Shown here in pieces: positions 18,357-28,119 of a stretch of DNA of 64,000 nt. Numbering within the stretch: the first letter of the stretch is position 1; every line of letters begins with the position of its first letter. The stretch comes from Pseudoalteromonas rubra (lineage in GTDB: Bacteria > Pseudomonadota > Gammaproteobacteria > Enterobacterales > Alteromonadaceae), in the NCBI RefSeq assembly GCF_000238295.3, contig NZ_AHCD03000026.1:248001-312000 (forward strand), read 5' to 3'. The position numbers and the translations under genes were made by a program. The notes below the pieces were generated by a model. It was given only the letters and a program-made list of their open reading frames with translations. It had not been told where the DNA came from and ran no database searches.

Positions 18357-19097
18357 CTACTGCGCATTGCGCTGACGCAGCACCTCAAACAAACAGATCC
18401 CGGTGGCCACAGACACGTTGAGACTGGATACAGTACCAACCATCGGAATTTTGACCAACACATCACAGTGCTCGCGAGTCAGACGGCGCATGCCATCGCC
18501 TTCAGCGCCCATGACCACAGCAATGGGGCCTGTGAGGCTGGCGTCAAACAGTTCAGTGTCCGTTTCACCTGCGGTCCCAACTACCCAGACACCCGCTTCT
18601 TTGATATCCCTGAGCGTACGGGCCAGGTTCGTCACCTGGATCAGCGGTACGGTTTCCGCTGCACCACACGCCACTTTGCGAGCCGTGCCATTTAACTTGG
18701 CTGATTTATCCTTGGGCACAATCAGTGCGTGCGCACCAGCAGCATCGGCACTGCGCAAACAGGCACCGAGATTATGTGGATCCGTCACACCATCAAGGAC
18801 TAAAAAGAACGGCGTCGATTCTCTGGCTAAGATCTCATCCAGGTCGCGCTCATTGAGTACACGGGCGGCTTTTACATTGGCAATGATCCCCTGATGCTGC
18901 TCACCATTGGCTTTATTATCCAACGCTTTACGCTGCATAAACTGCACGGAAATACCAAACTTACGTGCTTCATTGACGACCGCATTAAGCCGTTTGTCAT
19001 CTCGTCCCTTGAGGGCGTAGATCTCTAAAAAGCGCTCAGGGGTGGTGGATAGAATGGCCTCAATAGAATGGAAACCAAAAATTAATTCGTTACTCAA
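18357..19097 (-). CDS. rlmB: 23S rRNA (guanosine-2251-2'-O)-methyltransferase RlmB
   Basis: SPOUT-class methyltransferase of 246 aa that methylates G2251 in the peptidyl-transferase P-loop of 23S rRNA. The C-terminal knotted domain shows the three SpoU motifs: DPHNLGACLRSADAAG, VMGAEGDGMRRLT, and IPMVGTVSSLNVSVATGI. The N-terminal L30e-like substrate domain starts with LIFGFHSIEAIL. The start codon is TTG, placed eight bases after GGGAG. It begins two bases after the rnr stop codon, the usual rnr-rlmB pair. Confidence 0.95.
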   Translation of the reverse strand: MSNELIFGFHSIEAILSTTPERFLEIYALKGRDDKRLNAVVNEARKFGISVQFMQRKALDNKANGEQHQGIIANVKAARVLNERDLDEILARESTPFFLVLDGVTDPHNLGACLRSADAAGAHALIVPKDKSAKLNGTARKVACGAAETVPLIQVTNLARTLRDIKEAGVWVVGTAGETDTELFDASLTGPIAVVMGAEGDGMRRLTREHCDVLVKIPMVGTVSSLNVSVATGICLFEVLRQRNAQ

Positions 19098-19099
19098 AG

Positions 19100-21595
19100 T
19101 TATGCTCCCGCACTCGATTTGTTTCTTTTACGCGCGTTTTTACCAGGACGCTTTGCCTTGGTTTTGCTGGCACTTTTCTTGGTTTTCTTCTTACCGGTCA
19201 AAGTGGCTGCTTGTTTGGCTTTTTTAGCCTTGCCTTTAGGTGTGGTCTTCTTACCCTTTTTCGGTTTTTTACCGTCGCTTTTAGCGGGTGCCGCGTCTTT
19301 ATCAGCTTTGCTGTCTTTTTTAGCTTTGCCCGGGATCTTGCCGTCTTTCAACTGCGCACGCACACTTTTGCCAGCGCTTTCTGTCGCCGCTTTACGACGC
19401 CGTCTGGCATACCGGTCTGGCACCGCCTCTTCGGCCAGTGCCAGGTTAATGCGTCGCTCGTCCAGGCTCACGGAGTTGACGACCACACTCAGCTTATCAC
19501 CGAGTCTAAAGACACTGCGGCTGTGCTCACCGATCAGGCAGTGCTTCGCGCCATCAAAATGGAAATATTCGTGGCCCAGGTTACTGACATGGATCATGCC
19601 ATCGATTTGTAACTCATCGAGCCTGACAAACAAACCGAAATTGGTGACGGATGAAATCACCCCAGTGAATTCATCACCCACGTGATCTTGCATAAACTCA
19701 CACTTGAGCCAGTCAGCTACCTCGCGAGTCGCATCATCGGCGCGACGTTCTGTCATTGAACATTGCTCACCGAGCTGATCCGCTTCATCACTTTCATATA
19801 CATAAGCACCGGACACGGATTGTCCCTGCTCCGCCAGGATCCCTTTAATCGCACGATGCACCACCAGATCCGGGTAACGCCGAATGGGTGAGGTAAAGTG
19901 TGCATATGCCTTCAACGCAAGACCATAGTGACCAATGTTATCCGGTTGATAAACAGCCTGTTTCATCGAACGTAATAGCATGGTTTGGATCAGCTCCAGC
20001 TCCGGGCGCTCGCCCAGACCGGCCAGGGCTTCAGTGATCTCCAAAGGCGTTGGCTCATGGCCCAGCGTGCTTTCGATCCCTAAGTCTTGCAGGAATAATC
20101 TGAACTGGCTGAGCTTTTCCGGATCAGGCTGATCATGCACCCGAAACAGCGCACTGGCCTCGTGTTTTTCCAGCAACCGCGCTGCCGACACATTGGCGAG
20201 GATCATACATTCTTCAATCAGTTTGTGCGCGTCATTACGCACCACAGGTACGATGGACTCAATTTTGCGGTGTGCGTTGAAGACAAAACGCGTCTCCAGA
20301 GTTTCGAATTCAATGGCACCACGAGCCTGACGCTCAGATTTCAGCGCCATGTACATCTGATGTAACTCACTGATGTGTGGATACAATGCGCTATATTGTT
20401 CACGCAAAGCTTCATCACCCTGTAACATCGCATGCACCTTGGTATAGGTCAGACGTGCATGAGAATTCATCACCGCTTCGTAAAAACGATACCCTGACAA
20501 ACGACCCGCTTCGGACACTGTCATTTCCGCCACCATGCAAAGTCGGTCTACTTGCGGGTTCAAAGAACATAAGCCGTTAGACAGAACTTTAGGCAGCATA
20601 GGCACCACTTGCTCAGGGAAGTACACCGAATTTCCCCGAGAGATGGCTTCTTTATCCAATGCACTGCCTTTAGGCACATAGTGCGACACATCGGCAATGG
20701 CCACCCATAAACGCCAACCACCGGATTTCTTGCGCTCACAGTAAACCGCATCATCGAAATCTCGGGCATCTTCACCGTCAATGGTGAGCAGTGGCAGATC
20801 ACGTAAATCAACTCGACCAAGTTTATCCGGCTCGGCAACAAACTCACCATGCTCTGCGACCTGATCAAGCACCGCCTGCGGCCACTCATAAGGGATTTCG
20901 TGGTTTCGTAACGCGACCTCTATCTCCATACCCGGCGCCATATGGTCGCCCAGTACTTCGGTCACCTTACCCACCGCATTCATTTGCTTGCTGGGACTTT
21001 GGGTGATCTGAACCTGAACCATCTGGTTGTGACGGGCACCATTTTCGCTGCCCGGCAGCACAATGATGTCCTGAGTCAGACGCGGATCTTCCGGCACCAC
21101 GACCGCCATACCATGTTCGACAAAGAAGCGTCCGACTATCGGTGCGCGCTCTTTTTCGAGCACCCGCACAATACGTGCATCCACTTTACCACCTGAGCCC
21201 CTGGAGCCTGCTTTCGCCAGCACCCAGTCACCATGCAATACTCTGTCCATCTGATACTTAGTGATAAACCAGTCTTTGGCTTCGCCTTCCACCTCCAAAA
21301 AGCCAAAGCCATCACGATGTCCAATCACCCGACCTTTGACCAGGCCATCGTCCGTTGGGATCACGTAACATTTGAACTTATTGAAAAACAGCTGGCCATC
21401 GCGCTCCATAGCTCTGAGGCGCCGCTTAAAGGCAATCTGTCGTTCATCTTCGAAGACTTTGAGGTCCTGACAAAGCTGATTGAAATTGGTCTTGTTATTG
21501 CTTTTTTGAATATGGTCAAGAATGAACTCACGGCTGGGCACCGGGTTGTCGTATTTTTCTTGTTCTCGGCTGAGATAAGGATCCTGTTTAGACAT
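19100..21595 (-). CDS. rnr: Ribonuclease R
   Basis: Processive 3'-5' exoribonuclease of 831 aa that degrades structured RNA. It has an N-terminal helix-turn-helix-like segment, cold-shock domains, an RNB catalytic domain with the metal-binding Asp cluster (TIDGEDARDFDDAVYCE), and a C-terminal S1 domain (GDEFTGVISSVTNFGLFVRL). A Lys/Ala-rich tail of about 100 residues follows (for example KKPKKGKKTTPKGKAKKAK), longer than in E. coli and typical of RNase R tails that engage RNA and the ribosome. It is upstream of rlmB in a two-gene operon. Confidence 0.95.
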   Translation of the reverse strand: MSKQDPYLSREQEKYDNPVPSREFILDHIQKSNNKTNFNQLCQDLKVFEDERQIAFKRRLRAMERDGQLFFNKFKCYVIPTDDGLVKGRVIGHRDGFGFLEVEGEAKDWFITKYQMDRVLHGDWVLAKAGSRGSGGKVDARIVRVLEKERAPIVGRFFVEHGMAVVVPEDPRLTQDIIVLPGSENGARHNQMVQVQITQSPSKQMNAVGKVTEVLGDHMAPGMEIEVALRNHEIPYEWPQAVLDQVAEHGEFVAEPDKLGRVDLRDLPLLTIDGEDARDFDDAVYCERKKSGGWRLWVAIADVSHYVPKGSALDKEAISRGNSVYFPEQVVPMLPKVLSNGLCSLNPQVDRLCMVAEMTVSEAGRLSGYRFYEAVMNSHARLTYTKVHAMLQGDEALREQYSALYPHISELHQMYMALKSERQARGAIEFETLETRFVFNAHRKIESIVPVVRNDAHKLIEECMILANVSAARLLEKHEASALFRVHDQPDPEKLSQFRLFLQDLGIESTLGHEPTPLEITEALAGLGERPELELIQTMLLRSMKQAVYQPDNIGHYGLALKAYAHFTSPIRRYPDLVVHRAIKGILAEQGQSVSGAYVYESDEADQLGEQCSMTERRADDATREVADWLKCEFMQDHVGDEFTGVISSVTNFGLFVRLDELQIDGMIHVSNLGHEYFHFDGAKHCLIGEHSRSVFRLGDKLSVVVNSVSLDERRINLALAEEAVPDRYARRRRKAATESAGKSVRAQLKDGKIPGKAKKDSKADKDAAPAKSDGKKPKKGKKTTPKGKAKKAKQAATLTGKKKTKKSASKTKAKRPGKNARKRNKSSAGA

Positions 21596-21655
21596 TCACT
21601 GAGTATGTAGAGAAGTTATACCTATATTCTAACGCAAATCCTGCCAATGGCCCAC

Positions 21656-23842
21656 CTAACCTTGCGCTTTTTCAAGCACTCTGGCAGTGATACGCTGATG
21701 ACAAGATTGCAGTGCCGAGGCACTTTGCTTGGCAAATTGATGTAACGCTGGCCAATCGATATCCCGCTCCTGCGTTGTACGACGGCGAGTATGATGCAAT
21801 GCCTGACGTAAGGCATAGAGTCCCAGTTGCTCCACTTCGTGTTCCAGCTGTAAAAGCTTTTCTCGCAACGAATCATCGGACTGAATATCTGCCAAGCCAC
21901 GAAGCTGAGCAAACTCATAATCCAGTCGGTCGCTCAAATACACGAGCCGAGAGGCAAACTCAGCACGCACAGAGGACTCACTCAACTGACGTTCGACGAA
22001 GGCCAGATCCACATAAGCCGCCTCTGTTGCTGCCAGACCGCAGCTATTTTGTTTTACGATACGCTCCAGCGCCTGCCTTAATGCAGTAACGCGTAACGGT
22101 TTTTCCAGGCAGTCGAAAATCCCAGCTTGCTGATAAGCCTGCCGCGCCTGCTGATCTACGTCACCTGTCAGCGCCATCACAACAGGCGAGTGCGCCAGTC
22201 CAAGATCCGAAAAACGTGTTTGATACCACTCTAAGCCATGACCGTCCGACAAATGCATATCTAGCAGCACCACATCGAACTGGCCTTGCAACAGCCTGTG
22301 TTCCGCATCCGCCAGGGTTTCCGCCATCTGATAATCCAGTCCTAAATTGTCGAGATAACCTCGCACAACTTCGCGGTTCAGAAGGTTATCCTCCACCACG
22401 AGCACGGACATATCACCCAATGTCGTTGGCTTGCTATCGAAGGTATCAAGCTGCTCTCCCAGTTGCGAGTTCACCTGTATTTCAAAGAAAAACTCACTGC
22501 CCTGCCCAGGCTCACTATGTACTTCCAGATCGACCCCCATGTTTTCCAGTAGCTGCTTACACAGGGCCAGACCGACCCCGGCGCTATCAGCAATCGCACG
22601 TGGCGACCCAAACGTGACAAAAGGCTCAAAGACCTGTTGTTGCTGAGCTCGACTCAGCCCAATGCCAGTATCCTTCACGGCAACACGCAGTTGATGACGA
22701 TTGGCACTCAGAGCGTAACCAAAAACAACCAACTCAACCGTGCCGTGTTCCGTATACTTTATGGCATTAGAAAGCAGGTTTTTAATCACCAAAGTGAAGG
22801 GGTCTTTGTCAATCATGACCTGCAGGTTGGCATCAACGCCTTGTATTGTCAGAGTCAGTTTTAGGTGCTTTTTCTCCGCTAGAGGCCTAAAAAAGCTAAC
22901 TTGTTCCTTCAGGTGTGTCGCGAGATTGACGGGCTCCACTATGGTGTTGGGCACAGCCCCCCGCGCCTGCAACAAAATCTGATTCGCCAGATCCGACATC
23001 GACATGGCAGTGGCAATAATCACATCACAAAACTGCCCATGCTGCTGCGGTTCTCTGGGTGCCCGTTTAAGTAACTCCGCATGACCAACGATGGCATTTA
23101 AGGGGGTCCTGAGTTCGTGGCTGAGCAAAGTGAGAGAACGCTCTTTGTGCTGCGCTGCAAGCTCTGCGCGATGGCGCAACTCCTGTAATTCCTGTTCACG
23201 TCGCCCGCTGCACAGTAAACACAGTGAGAAACATAAGATCAGCGGCATAACGATAACAGACACGGAGAAAAACTGATTCACCCAGTTATTGGTGGTCAGG
23301 CTGTCATGCTGCGTGTAGTGATTAAGCATCAATAAACGCACAGTAAACACGATAAACAAACAGATACAAGCCTGTGCAAATGCCCAGTGTGCTGGCGAAA
23401 AGCTCTGCCATTGACGTCTCTGACCCAACCACAAAGCGCGCAGGCACAGGAGCATGCTTAATGCCCAACCCATGTAGTTTAAAATTACTCTGGCAATAAA
23501 ATTGGCATCAATATACGTGTAATACACATAACCCGGGAAAAAGATCCCAGCCAACAGCCACCAGGGCCAGCTCAAACGGGGGACTGAAAAAAACTGCTCA
23601 CTGCCGCGGCTCAAACAATATAAACCAATGAAGATCAGACAATTTGAGATAAAAATGGTCCAGGTCACGGACAAAGAAAATGAGGCGATGAAGATACAAC
23701 CAAATGCGGTACAGATTGAAAAACTGGCCCATAAGCGGGTTCCCAGCAAGCGGCGATGGATAAACCAGTTGACCAGCATAAACAGCGCACACACGCATGA
23801 CGTCAAAGCCAGGATCTGTAAAAGTTGTTTCGGATCGCCCAT
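21656..23842 (-). CDS. Hybrid sensor histidine kinase/response regulator with 7TM input
   Basis: Inner-membrane sensor kinase of 728 aa. Residues about 1-210 hold seven membrane segments with short loops. HisKA follows with SHELRTPLNAIVGH (phospho-His), then a HATPase domain with NLLSNAIKYTE and DTGIGLS. A C-terminal REC domain (VLVVEDNLLNREVV, phospho-Asp in VVLLDMHLSDG) comes next. The last 110 residues are helical and may be a degenerate Hpt domain. The stimulus is unknown, and there is no adjacent response regulator. The gene stands alone, divergent from the DMT transporter. Confidence 0.9.
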   Translation of the reverse strand: MGDPKQLLQILALTSCVCALFMLVNWFIHRRLLGTRLWASFSICTAFGCIFIASFSLSVTWTIFISNCLIFIGLYCLSRGSEQFFSVPRLSWPWWLLAGIFFPGYVYYTYIDANFIARVILNYMGWALSMLLCLRALWLGQRRQWQSFSPAHWAFAQACICLFIVFTVRLLMLNHYTQHDSLTTNNWVNQFFSVSVIVMPLILCFSLCLLCSGRREQELQELRHRAELAAQHKERSLTLLSHELRTPLNAIVGHAELLKRAPREPQQHGQFCDVIIATAMSMSDLANQILLQARGAVPNTIVEPVNLATHLKEQVSFFRPLAEKKHLKLTLTIQGVDANLQVMIDKDPFTLVIKNLLSNAIKYTEHGTVELVVFGYALSANRHQLRVAVKDTGIGLSRAQQQQVFEPFVTFGSPRAIADSAGVGLALCKQLLENMGVDLEVHSEPGQGSEFFFEIQVNSQLGEQLDTFDSKPTTLGDMSVLVVEDNLLNREVVRGYLDNLGLDYQMAETLADAEHRLLQGQFDVVLLDMHLSDGHGLEWYQTRFSDLGLAHSPVVMALTGDVDQQARQAYQQAGIFDCLEKPLRVTALRQALERIVKQNSCGLAATEAAYVDLAFVERQLSESSVRAEFASRLVYLSDRLDYEFAQLRGLADIQSDDSLREKLLQLEHEVEQLGLYALRQALHHTRRRTTQERDIDWPALHQFAKQSASALQSCHQRITARVLEKAQG

Positions 23843-24075
23843 ACCGCATCAAACATCGTCGAAAAGAACTACTAGTATAGTATTAATTTTATGCTAGCCG
23901 GAAGCAAAATCTAATCCATCTGACATTACACGGGATTACACCTCATCCTTTACGCTTAAAAAATCACAGTTAAGCAAGCCGATCCAACGTACCAGGTCAC
24001 CCTTTACGACTGTCATAAGGCTTTAGCGACCGCCACCTAACATGATAAGCTGATGAAAAACTTACCGAGTTCGCT

Positions 24076-24939
24076 ATGCGTCCCGAACAATCTTCCCTCA
24101 TTAATTTGCATCTGGCAGTGCTGCTGTTTGGTGGTACCGCGTTATTCTCCAAGTTGATCTCCCTCTCTGCACTGGACATCACTGTGTATCGCACCGCCAT
24201 CGCCTTTGTCACTTTGGCATGCATTCTCAAGTTTAAAGGCAGTGTATTCAGACTCAGGGCGAGCAAAGACTACGCCATTGTCGTACTGTTGGGTATCTGT
24301 GTCGGACTCCATTGGGTGACTTACTTTGCCGCAATGCAAATGGCCGGGATAGCGGTCGGGGTGATTGCCTTTTTCACTTATCCGGTGATCACTGTGTTGC
24401 TTGAACCGCTCTTTTTCAAAAGCAACATTAAGCGCAAAGATATCTTTACAGCTGCGGTAGTGATGTGTGGCATTTATTTACTGGTGCCAGACAGCGATCC
24501 GGGTAATCAAATCACTTTGGGTATAGTAACGGGCGTATTTTCCGGGGCACTCTTTGCGCTCAGAAATTTACTCCAGAAGAAGCTTTTTTCCAGCTATGGT
24601 GGGCCACATACCATGTTTTATCAGACCCTGGTTGCCAGCCTCATGCTATGTGCCTTTGTTGAAGTGCCCCCCTCCGATTTAAGTACTGAAAACCTGCTCC
24701 TGATTGTCCTGGCTGGGTGTATTTTTACTGCAATCCCCCATGCGCTATTTGCGTCCAGTTTGCGTTACTTATCAGCCACTACCGCGGGGCTGATTTCTTG
24801 CTTACAGCCCTTGTATGCGACCGTGTTGGCTTATATGCTGTTGGCAGAAACCATAACACTCTCCACGCTGGCAGGAGGCATACTGGTAGTCAGTGCTGCC
24901 TGCTATGAGACGTGGTCGATCACAAGGAATAAGCTATGA
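24076..24939 (+). CDS. DMT family (EamA) transporter
   Basis: Inner-membrane protein of 287 aa with about ten hydrophobic segments arranged as two EamA repeats, the drug/metabolite transporter pattern. The substrate cannot be deduced. It overlaps the following GDPD phosphodiesterase gene by four bases (ATGA), so the pair is one transcription unit; a link to glycerophosphodiester or amino-alcohol handling is possible but unproven. The ribosome-binding site before the ATG is weak. Confidence 0.88.
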   Translation: MRPEQSSLINLHLAVLLFGGTALFSKLISLSALDITVYRTAIAFVTLACILKFKGSVFRLRASKDYAIVVLLGICVGLHWVTYFAAMQMAGIAVGVIAFFTYPVITVLLEPLFFKSNIKRKDIFTAAVVMCGIYLLVPDSDPGNQITLGIVTGVFSGALFALRNLLQKKLFSSYGGPHTMFYQTLVASLMLCAFVEVPPSDLSTENLLLIVLAGCIFTAIPHALFASSLRYLSATTAGLISCLQPLYATVLAYMLLAETITLSTLAGGILVVSAACYETWSITRNKL

Positions 24940-25658
24940 TCCAGGTTTTTGCACACCGAGGTGCCAGTGGAAATTACCCCGAAAACTCGCTCAGCGCCAT
25001 TCAGGCTGCACTGGAGGTGGGCGTCGATGGCATAGAACTCGATGTGCAAAGTTGTCTGGATGATTACGCCATCATTCATGATACTTGGCTGGATCGCACC
25101 ACCAACGGCCGGGGCAAGGTTAACGAAACCAGTCGTGAGCAGCTGTCTCTGTTAAGACTCAGTAACAACGAGTCCGTACCGACACTGCAACAAGTGCTGG
25201 ATACAATCGGCCAACAAACCACCATTAACCTGGAGCTCAAACATACCTTCAGCCTGGATAGATTTGTTGCCACCATAGAAGACAATGTACAGCGTGGTGT
25301 GATAGCCCGTCATCAGCTGCTCTTGTCCTCCTTTGATCATCACCAGTTGTTGTGGCTCAAACAAAAACTCCCCTGGGTCAGGATCGGGGCGCTGACCGCC
25401 TCCATTCCACTTACATTTGCTCAGTTTGCCCAGCAACTTCATGCCGAAAGCATCCATATGGACAAAAACTTCATTAACCATGAATTTGTTCAGGATGCCA
25501 AGCAACGCGGCCTTAAAGTCCTGGCTTACACAGTCGATAAAGCAAAAGACATTGAATTAATGTTGGATTATGGCGTTGATGGCATATTCAGTAACTACCC
25601 CTGTTACGCAAAAATGGTCGTGCAACAACAACTCAACCATACATCTGAGGTCGATTGA
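24936..25658 (+). CDS. Glycerophosphodiester phosphodiesterase (UgpQ-like)
   Basis: GDPD-family enzyme of 240 aa without signal peptide, so cytoplasmic like UgpQ. It hydrolyses glycerophosphodiesters to glycerol-3-phosphate and an alcohol. The family fingerprint is clear: HRGASGNYPENSL with the catalytic His, then GIELDVQ and IIHDTWLDRTTNG (metal ligands and second His), and a TIM-barrel end VDGIFSNYP. It is coupled to the upstream EamA transporter gene by a four-base overlap. Confidence 0.92.
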   Translation: MIQVFAHRGASGNYPENSLSAIQAALEVGVDGIELDVQSCLDDYAIIHDTWLDRTTNGRGKVNETSREQLSLLRLSNNESVPTLQQVLDTIGQQTTINLELKHTFSLDRFVATIEDNVQRGVIARHQLLLSSFDHHQLLWLKQKLPWVRIGALTASIPLTFAQFAQQLHAESIHMDKNFINHEFVQDAKQRGLKVLAYTVDKAKDIELMLDYGVDGIFSNYPCYAKMVVQQQLNHTSEVD

Positions 25659-25720
25659 CAGGGCTGACCATATGCTGGATTATGCCGTTTGCTAAAATAA
25701 ATTGCTTAACCTGTAAACAG

Positions 25721-25749
25721 TTGCACCTGTCAGGTTTACTCTATACTGT
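25721..25749 (+). promoter_or_regulatory. Sigma-70-type promoter of the chemoreceptor gene
   Basis: TTGCAC, a 17-bp spacer and TACTGT lie 30-58 bases upstream of the methyl-accepting protein start. This is a good match to a housekeeping promoter; no flagellar sigma-28 pattern was seen. Confidence 0.55.
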
Positions 25750-25778
25750 ATGCTAAACGGCACAGTGAAGAGCCTAAT

Positions 25779-26996
25779 ATGAGTTTGTACATGCGCATCT
25801 ATAATTTGATCGAAGAATCTTTGTTCTTCACCCTGACCCGCAAGATTTTTGGCAATCTGGGGTTTTTGTTAGTTTTTCAAATCATCACATTAGTGTGGCT
25901 GCACAGTGAACTGGCTGAGCACAGCGGCTCTACCGGGGTTTTCTGGTTACTGGCTTTGGTATCGGTTGGCGCCTTTATCTTCACCTTTTTCTACATGCGC
26001 TACCTGATTGTCCGCCCAGTACAGGCTATGCGCGACACGCTAGAACAGATCAACCGTCAGGATGGCGATCTCACAGCCAGACTGCCGCAGTTCACGTATG
26101 ACGAATTCCGCGACCTCAGCGAGCAATACAATACCTTTACGCAGCATCTGAGCGAGTTGCTGGCTGCCACCTATCAAAGCGCCGAAGCGGCGAACCGCAG
26201 CAATCAACAGGTCACCGACTCCATGAAGCAAACCGCTTTATTGGGTAGTCAACAAATAGATCAGGGCGACACCATTATTGCAGCCAGCGATCAGGTTACG
26301 CATAGCCTGCAAAGCATAGTGCACAACACCGATCAGGTTTATCAGGCCAATACAGAAAGCCTGCATTTTGTGCGTGGCTCTTCACAATCGTTGAGTACCC
26401 TGGTTAAAGAGGTTCAGCAAATTACCCACCTGTTGGGCAGCTTTTCATCCACCGTTGCCGGATTAAAAGAAAACAGTGAGAACATTCGCAGTATTTTGAA
26501 AATGGTCGAAGAGTTTTCCGATCAGACCAACTTGTTAGCGCTCAATGCCGCCATCGAAGCAGCACGGGCTGGAGAAGCGGGTCGCGGTTTTGCTGTGGTG
26601 GCCGATGAAGTGCGCAACCTGTCGGTTAAAGTCAACGATGCCACCCGCCAGATCAGTGACTTTATTAACCAAATGGATGTGTTAGTGGGCGAAACCCATC
26701 AGGAATCAGAACAATTGATAGATCATTCCAGCTCTGCCGAACAAGCCATTCGCACGACCTCTCAGGGGTTTGCCGATATGTCTGAGGATTTTGAGCGCAA
26801 CCAGTCACAGTTGGAAGAAATTGTCAGTGCCGTTCATCAGCTTGAGTCGACTCAGCAGCACACCCACGAGTCAGTGCACCGCATTGTTGAGCTCGGCCAA
26901 TCCGCCAAATCACAGATTGATGCGGCATTACAAGATTGTCAGGATGCACAGCAGCGCTCCACTCAAACCCAGCAGGAACTCAAACGCTTCGTCTGA
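25779..26996 (+). CDS. Methyl-accepting chemotaxis protein without periplasmic sensor domain
   Basis: Chemoreceptor of 405 aa. Two membrane segments (about residues 27-43 and 54-77) are separated by only about ten residues, so there is no periplasmic ligand domain. A HAMP-like linker (PVQAMRDTLEQINRQDGDLTARLP) and the signalling domain follow, with the conserved hairpin tip EFSDQTNLLALNAAIEAARAG then GRGFAVVADEVRNLS. It probably senses a membrane or cytoplasmic signal and works with CheA/CheW, which are not in the window. It converges on epmA. Confidence 0.92.
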   Translation: MSLYMRIYNLIEESLFFTLTRKIFGNLGFLLVFQIITLVWLHSELAEHSGSTGVFWLLALVSVGAFIFTFFYMRYLIVRPVQAMRDTLEQINRQDGDLTARLPQFTYDEFRDLSEQYNTFTQHLSELLAATYQSAEAANRSNQQVTDSMKQTALLGSQQIDQGDTIIAASDQVTHSLQSIVHNTDQVYQANTESLHFVRGSSQSLSTLVKEVQQITHLLGSFSSTVAGLKENSENIRSILKMVEEFSDQTNLLALNAAIEAARAGEAGRGFAVVADEVRNLSVKVNDATRQISDFINQMDVLVGETHQESEQLIDHSSSAEQAIRTTSQGFADMSEDFERNQSQLEEIVSAVHQLESTQQHTHESVHRIVELGQSAKSQIDAALQDCQDAQQRSTQTQQELKRFV

Positions 26997-27016
26997 GGGC
27001 CTGCTAAGGCCCCGGC

Positions 27017-28015
27017 TTACGCCCTGTCGACGTCAAATGCTATCACTTCTTTAAGCTGTTTCTTTGCGGTCGCCAGCATCACCAGGCGATCGACCCCTAA
27101 GGCAACGCCGGCACAGGCCGGTAACCCCTGTGCCAGCGCGGCCAAAAAGCGCGGATCTTTGGCCACAGGGGCCAGCCCCATCGCTATACGCAGTGCATTG
27201 TCTTCATCAAACCGGGCGCTTTGCTCAACGCCGTCGGTTAATTCGTTAAAGCCATTAGCCAACTCCATACCGCGATAATAGAGTTCAAACCGACCAGCGA
27301 CTCTCGGATCCTTGTCATTGAGTTGCGCCAGCGCAGCCTGAGAAGCGGGAAAATGATAGACAAAACAAGGCGCCTGCTGGCCAATCAAAGGTTCAATTTC
27401 CATACAAAATAGCAATTGCAGGAGCGTATCACGGTGCTGCTCTTGCTCGGCAACATGCGCATGGCCACGCTGGCTGGCCAATTGCCTCAATTCCTCCATC
27501 GAGGCACTCAGCGGGTCGAGGCCCAGGTGCGTTATAAAGGCCTGCTGATAGCTCAGTGACTCGGCTTCAGGACAACCCAGAATGGCCTGCATTAAGTCAT
27601 TGACTTCCGCCATGAGCGCAAACTCATCGAACCCGGGTCGATACCATTCCAGCATAGTAAACTCAGGGTTGTGATGTCGGCCTGATTCTTCATTCCGAAA
27701 GGCTTTACCAATCTGGTAAATTGCGCCACTGCCCGCAGCTAACAAACGCTTCATAGCAAACTCAGGTGAGGTTTGCAGATATAAAGGGGTGCCCGTGGCA
27801 TGCCCAGGGCCGACAAAGGTGGTTGCGAACGACGCAAGATGTACATCCGTCACCGAGGCTTGTGACAGACTGGGGGTTTCGACTTCCAATACCTCACGCT
27901 CAGCGAAGAAAGTGCGAATTTTAGCGAGGATCCCGGCACGCTGACGCAAAGTATCAATACTGGCACTGGGTGCCCAAACGATATCAGAGGCCGGATCAGG
28001 CGCTGATTGACTCAT
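27017..28015 (-). CDS. epmA: EF-P--(R)-beta-lysine ligase EpmA
   Basis: Class-II lysyl-tRNA-synthetase-like enzyme (332 aa, also called PoxA/GenX/YjeA) that attaches (R)-beta-lysine to Lys34 of elongation factor P. It lacks the tRNA anticodon-binding domain. Visible motifs include AFRNEESGRHHNPEFTMLEW (motif 2) and GVALGVDRLVML (motif 3). The ATG at 28015 follows GGAG at seven bases; a TTG start 15 bases upstream is less likely. It is downstream of efp on the same strand, behind the efp terminator. Confidence 0.95.
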   Translation of the reverse strand: MSQSAPDPASDIVWAPSASIDTLRQRAGILAKIRTFFAEREVLEVETPSLSQASVTDVHLASFATTFVGPGHATGTPLYLQTSPEFAMKRLLAAGSGAIYQIGKAFRNEESGRHHNPEFTMLEWYRPGFDEFALMAEVNDLMQAILGCPEAESLSYQQAFITHLGLDPLSASMEELRQLASQRGHAHVAEQEQHRDTLLQLLFCMEIEPLIGQQAPCFVYHFPASQAALAQLNDKDPRVAGRFELYYRGMELANGFNELTDGVEQSARFDEDNALRIAMGLAPVAKDPRFLAALAQGLPACAGVALGVDRLVMLATAKKQLKEVIAFDVDRA

Positions 28016-28028
28016 AATAACTCCAGAC

Positions 28029-28053
28029 AAAAAATCCCGGCAAAAGCCGGGAT
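28029..28053 (-). terminator. efp terminator inside the epmA leader
   Basis: On the minus strand ATCCCGGC, a TTTT loop and GCCGGGAT are followed by a run of T. It ends about 14 bases before the epmA start codon, whose ribosome-binding site GGAG comes directly after the T-run. Confidence 0.8.
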
Positions 28054-28119
28054 CTATAGGTAACTTGTCAGTCCCAGTCCGCTTGATTTAAGCACGGCCA
28101 GGCCGCAAAGTATATTCGC

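Noticed and set aside
19119..19685. Long plus-strand open frame opposite the rnr 3' end
   Set aside because: It is the mirror of the Lys/Ala-rich RNase R tail; codon bias leaves antisense frames open. No start signal.
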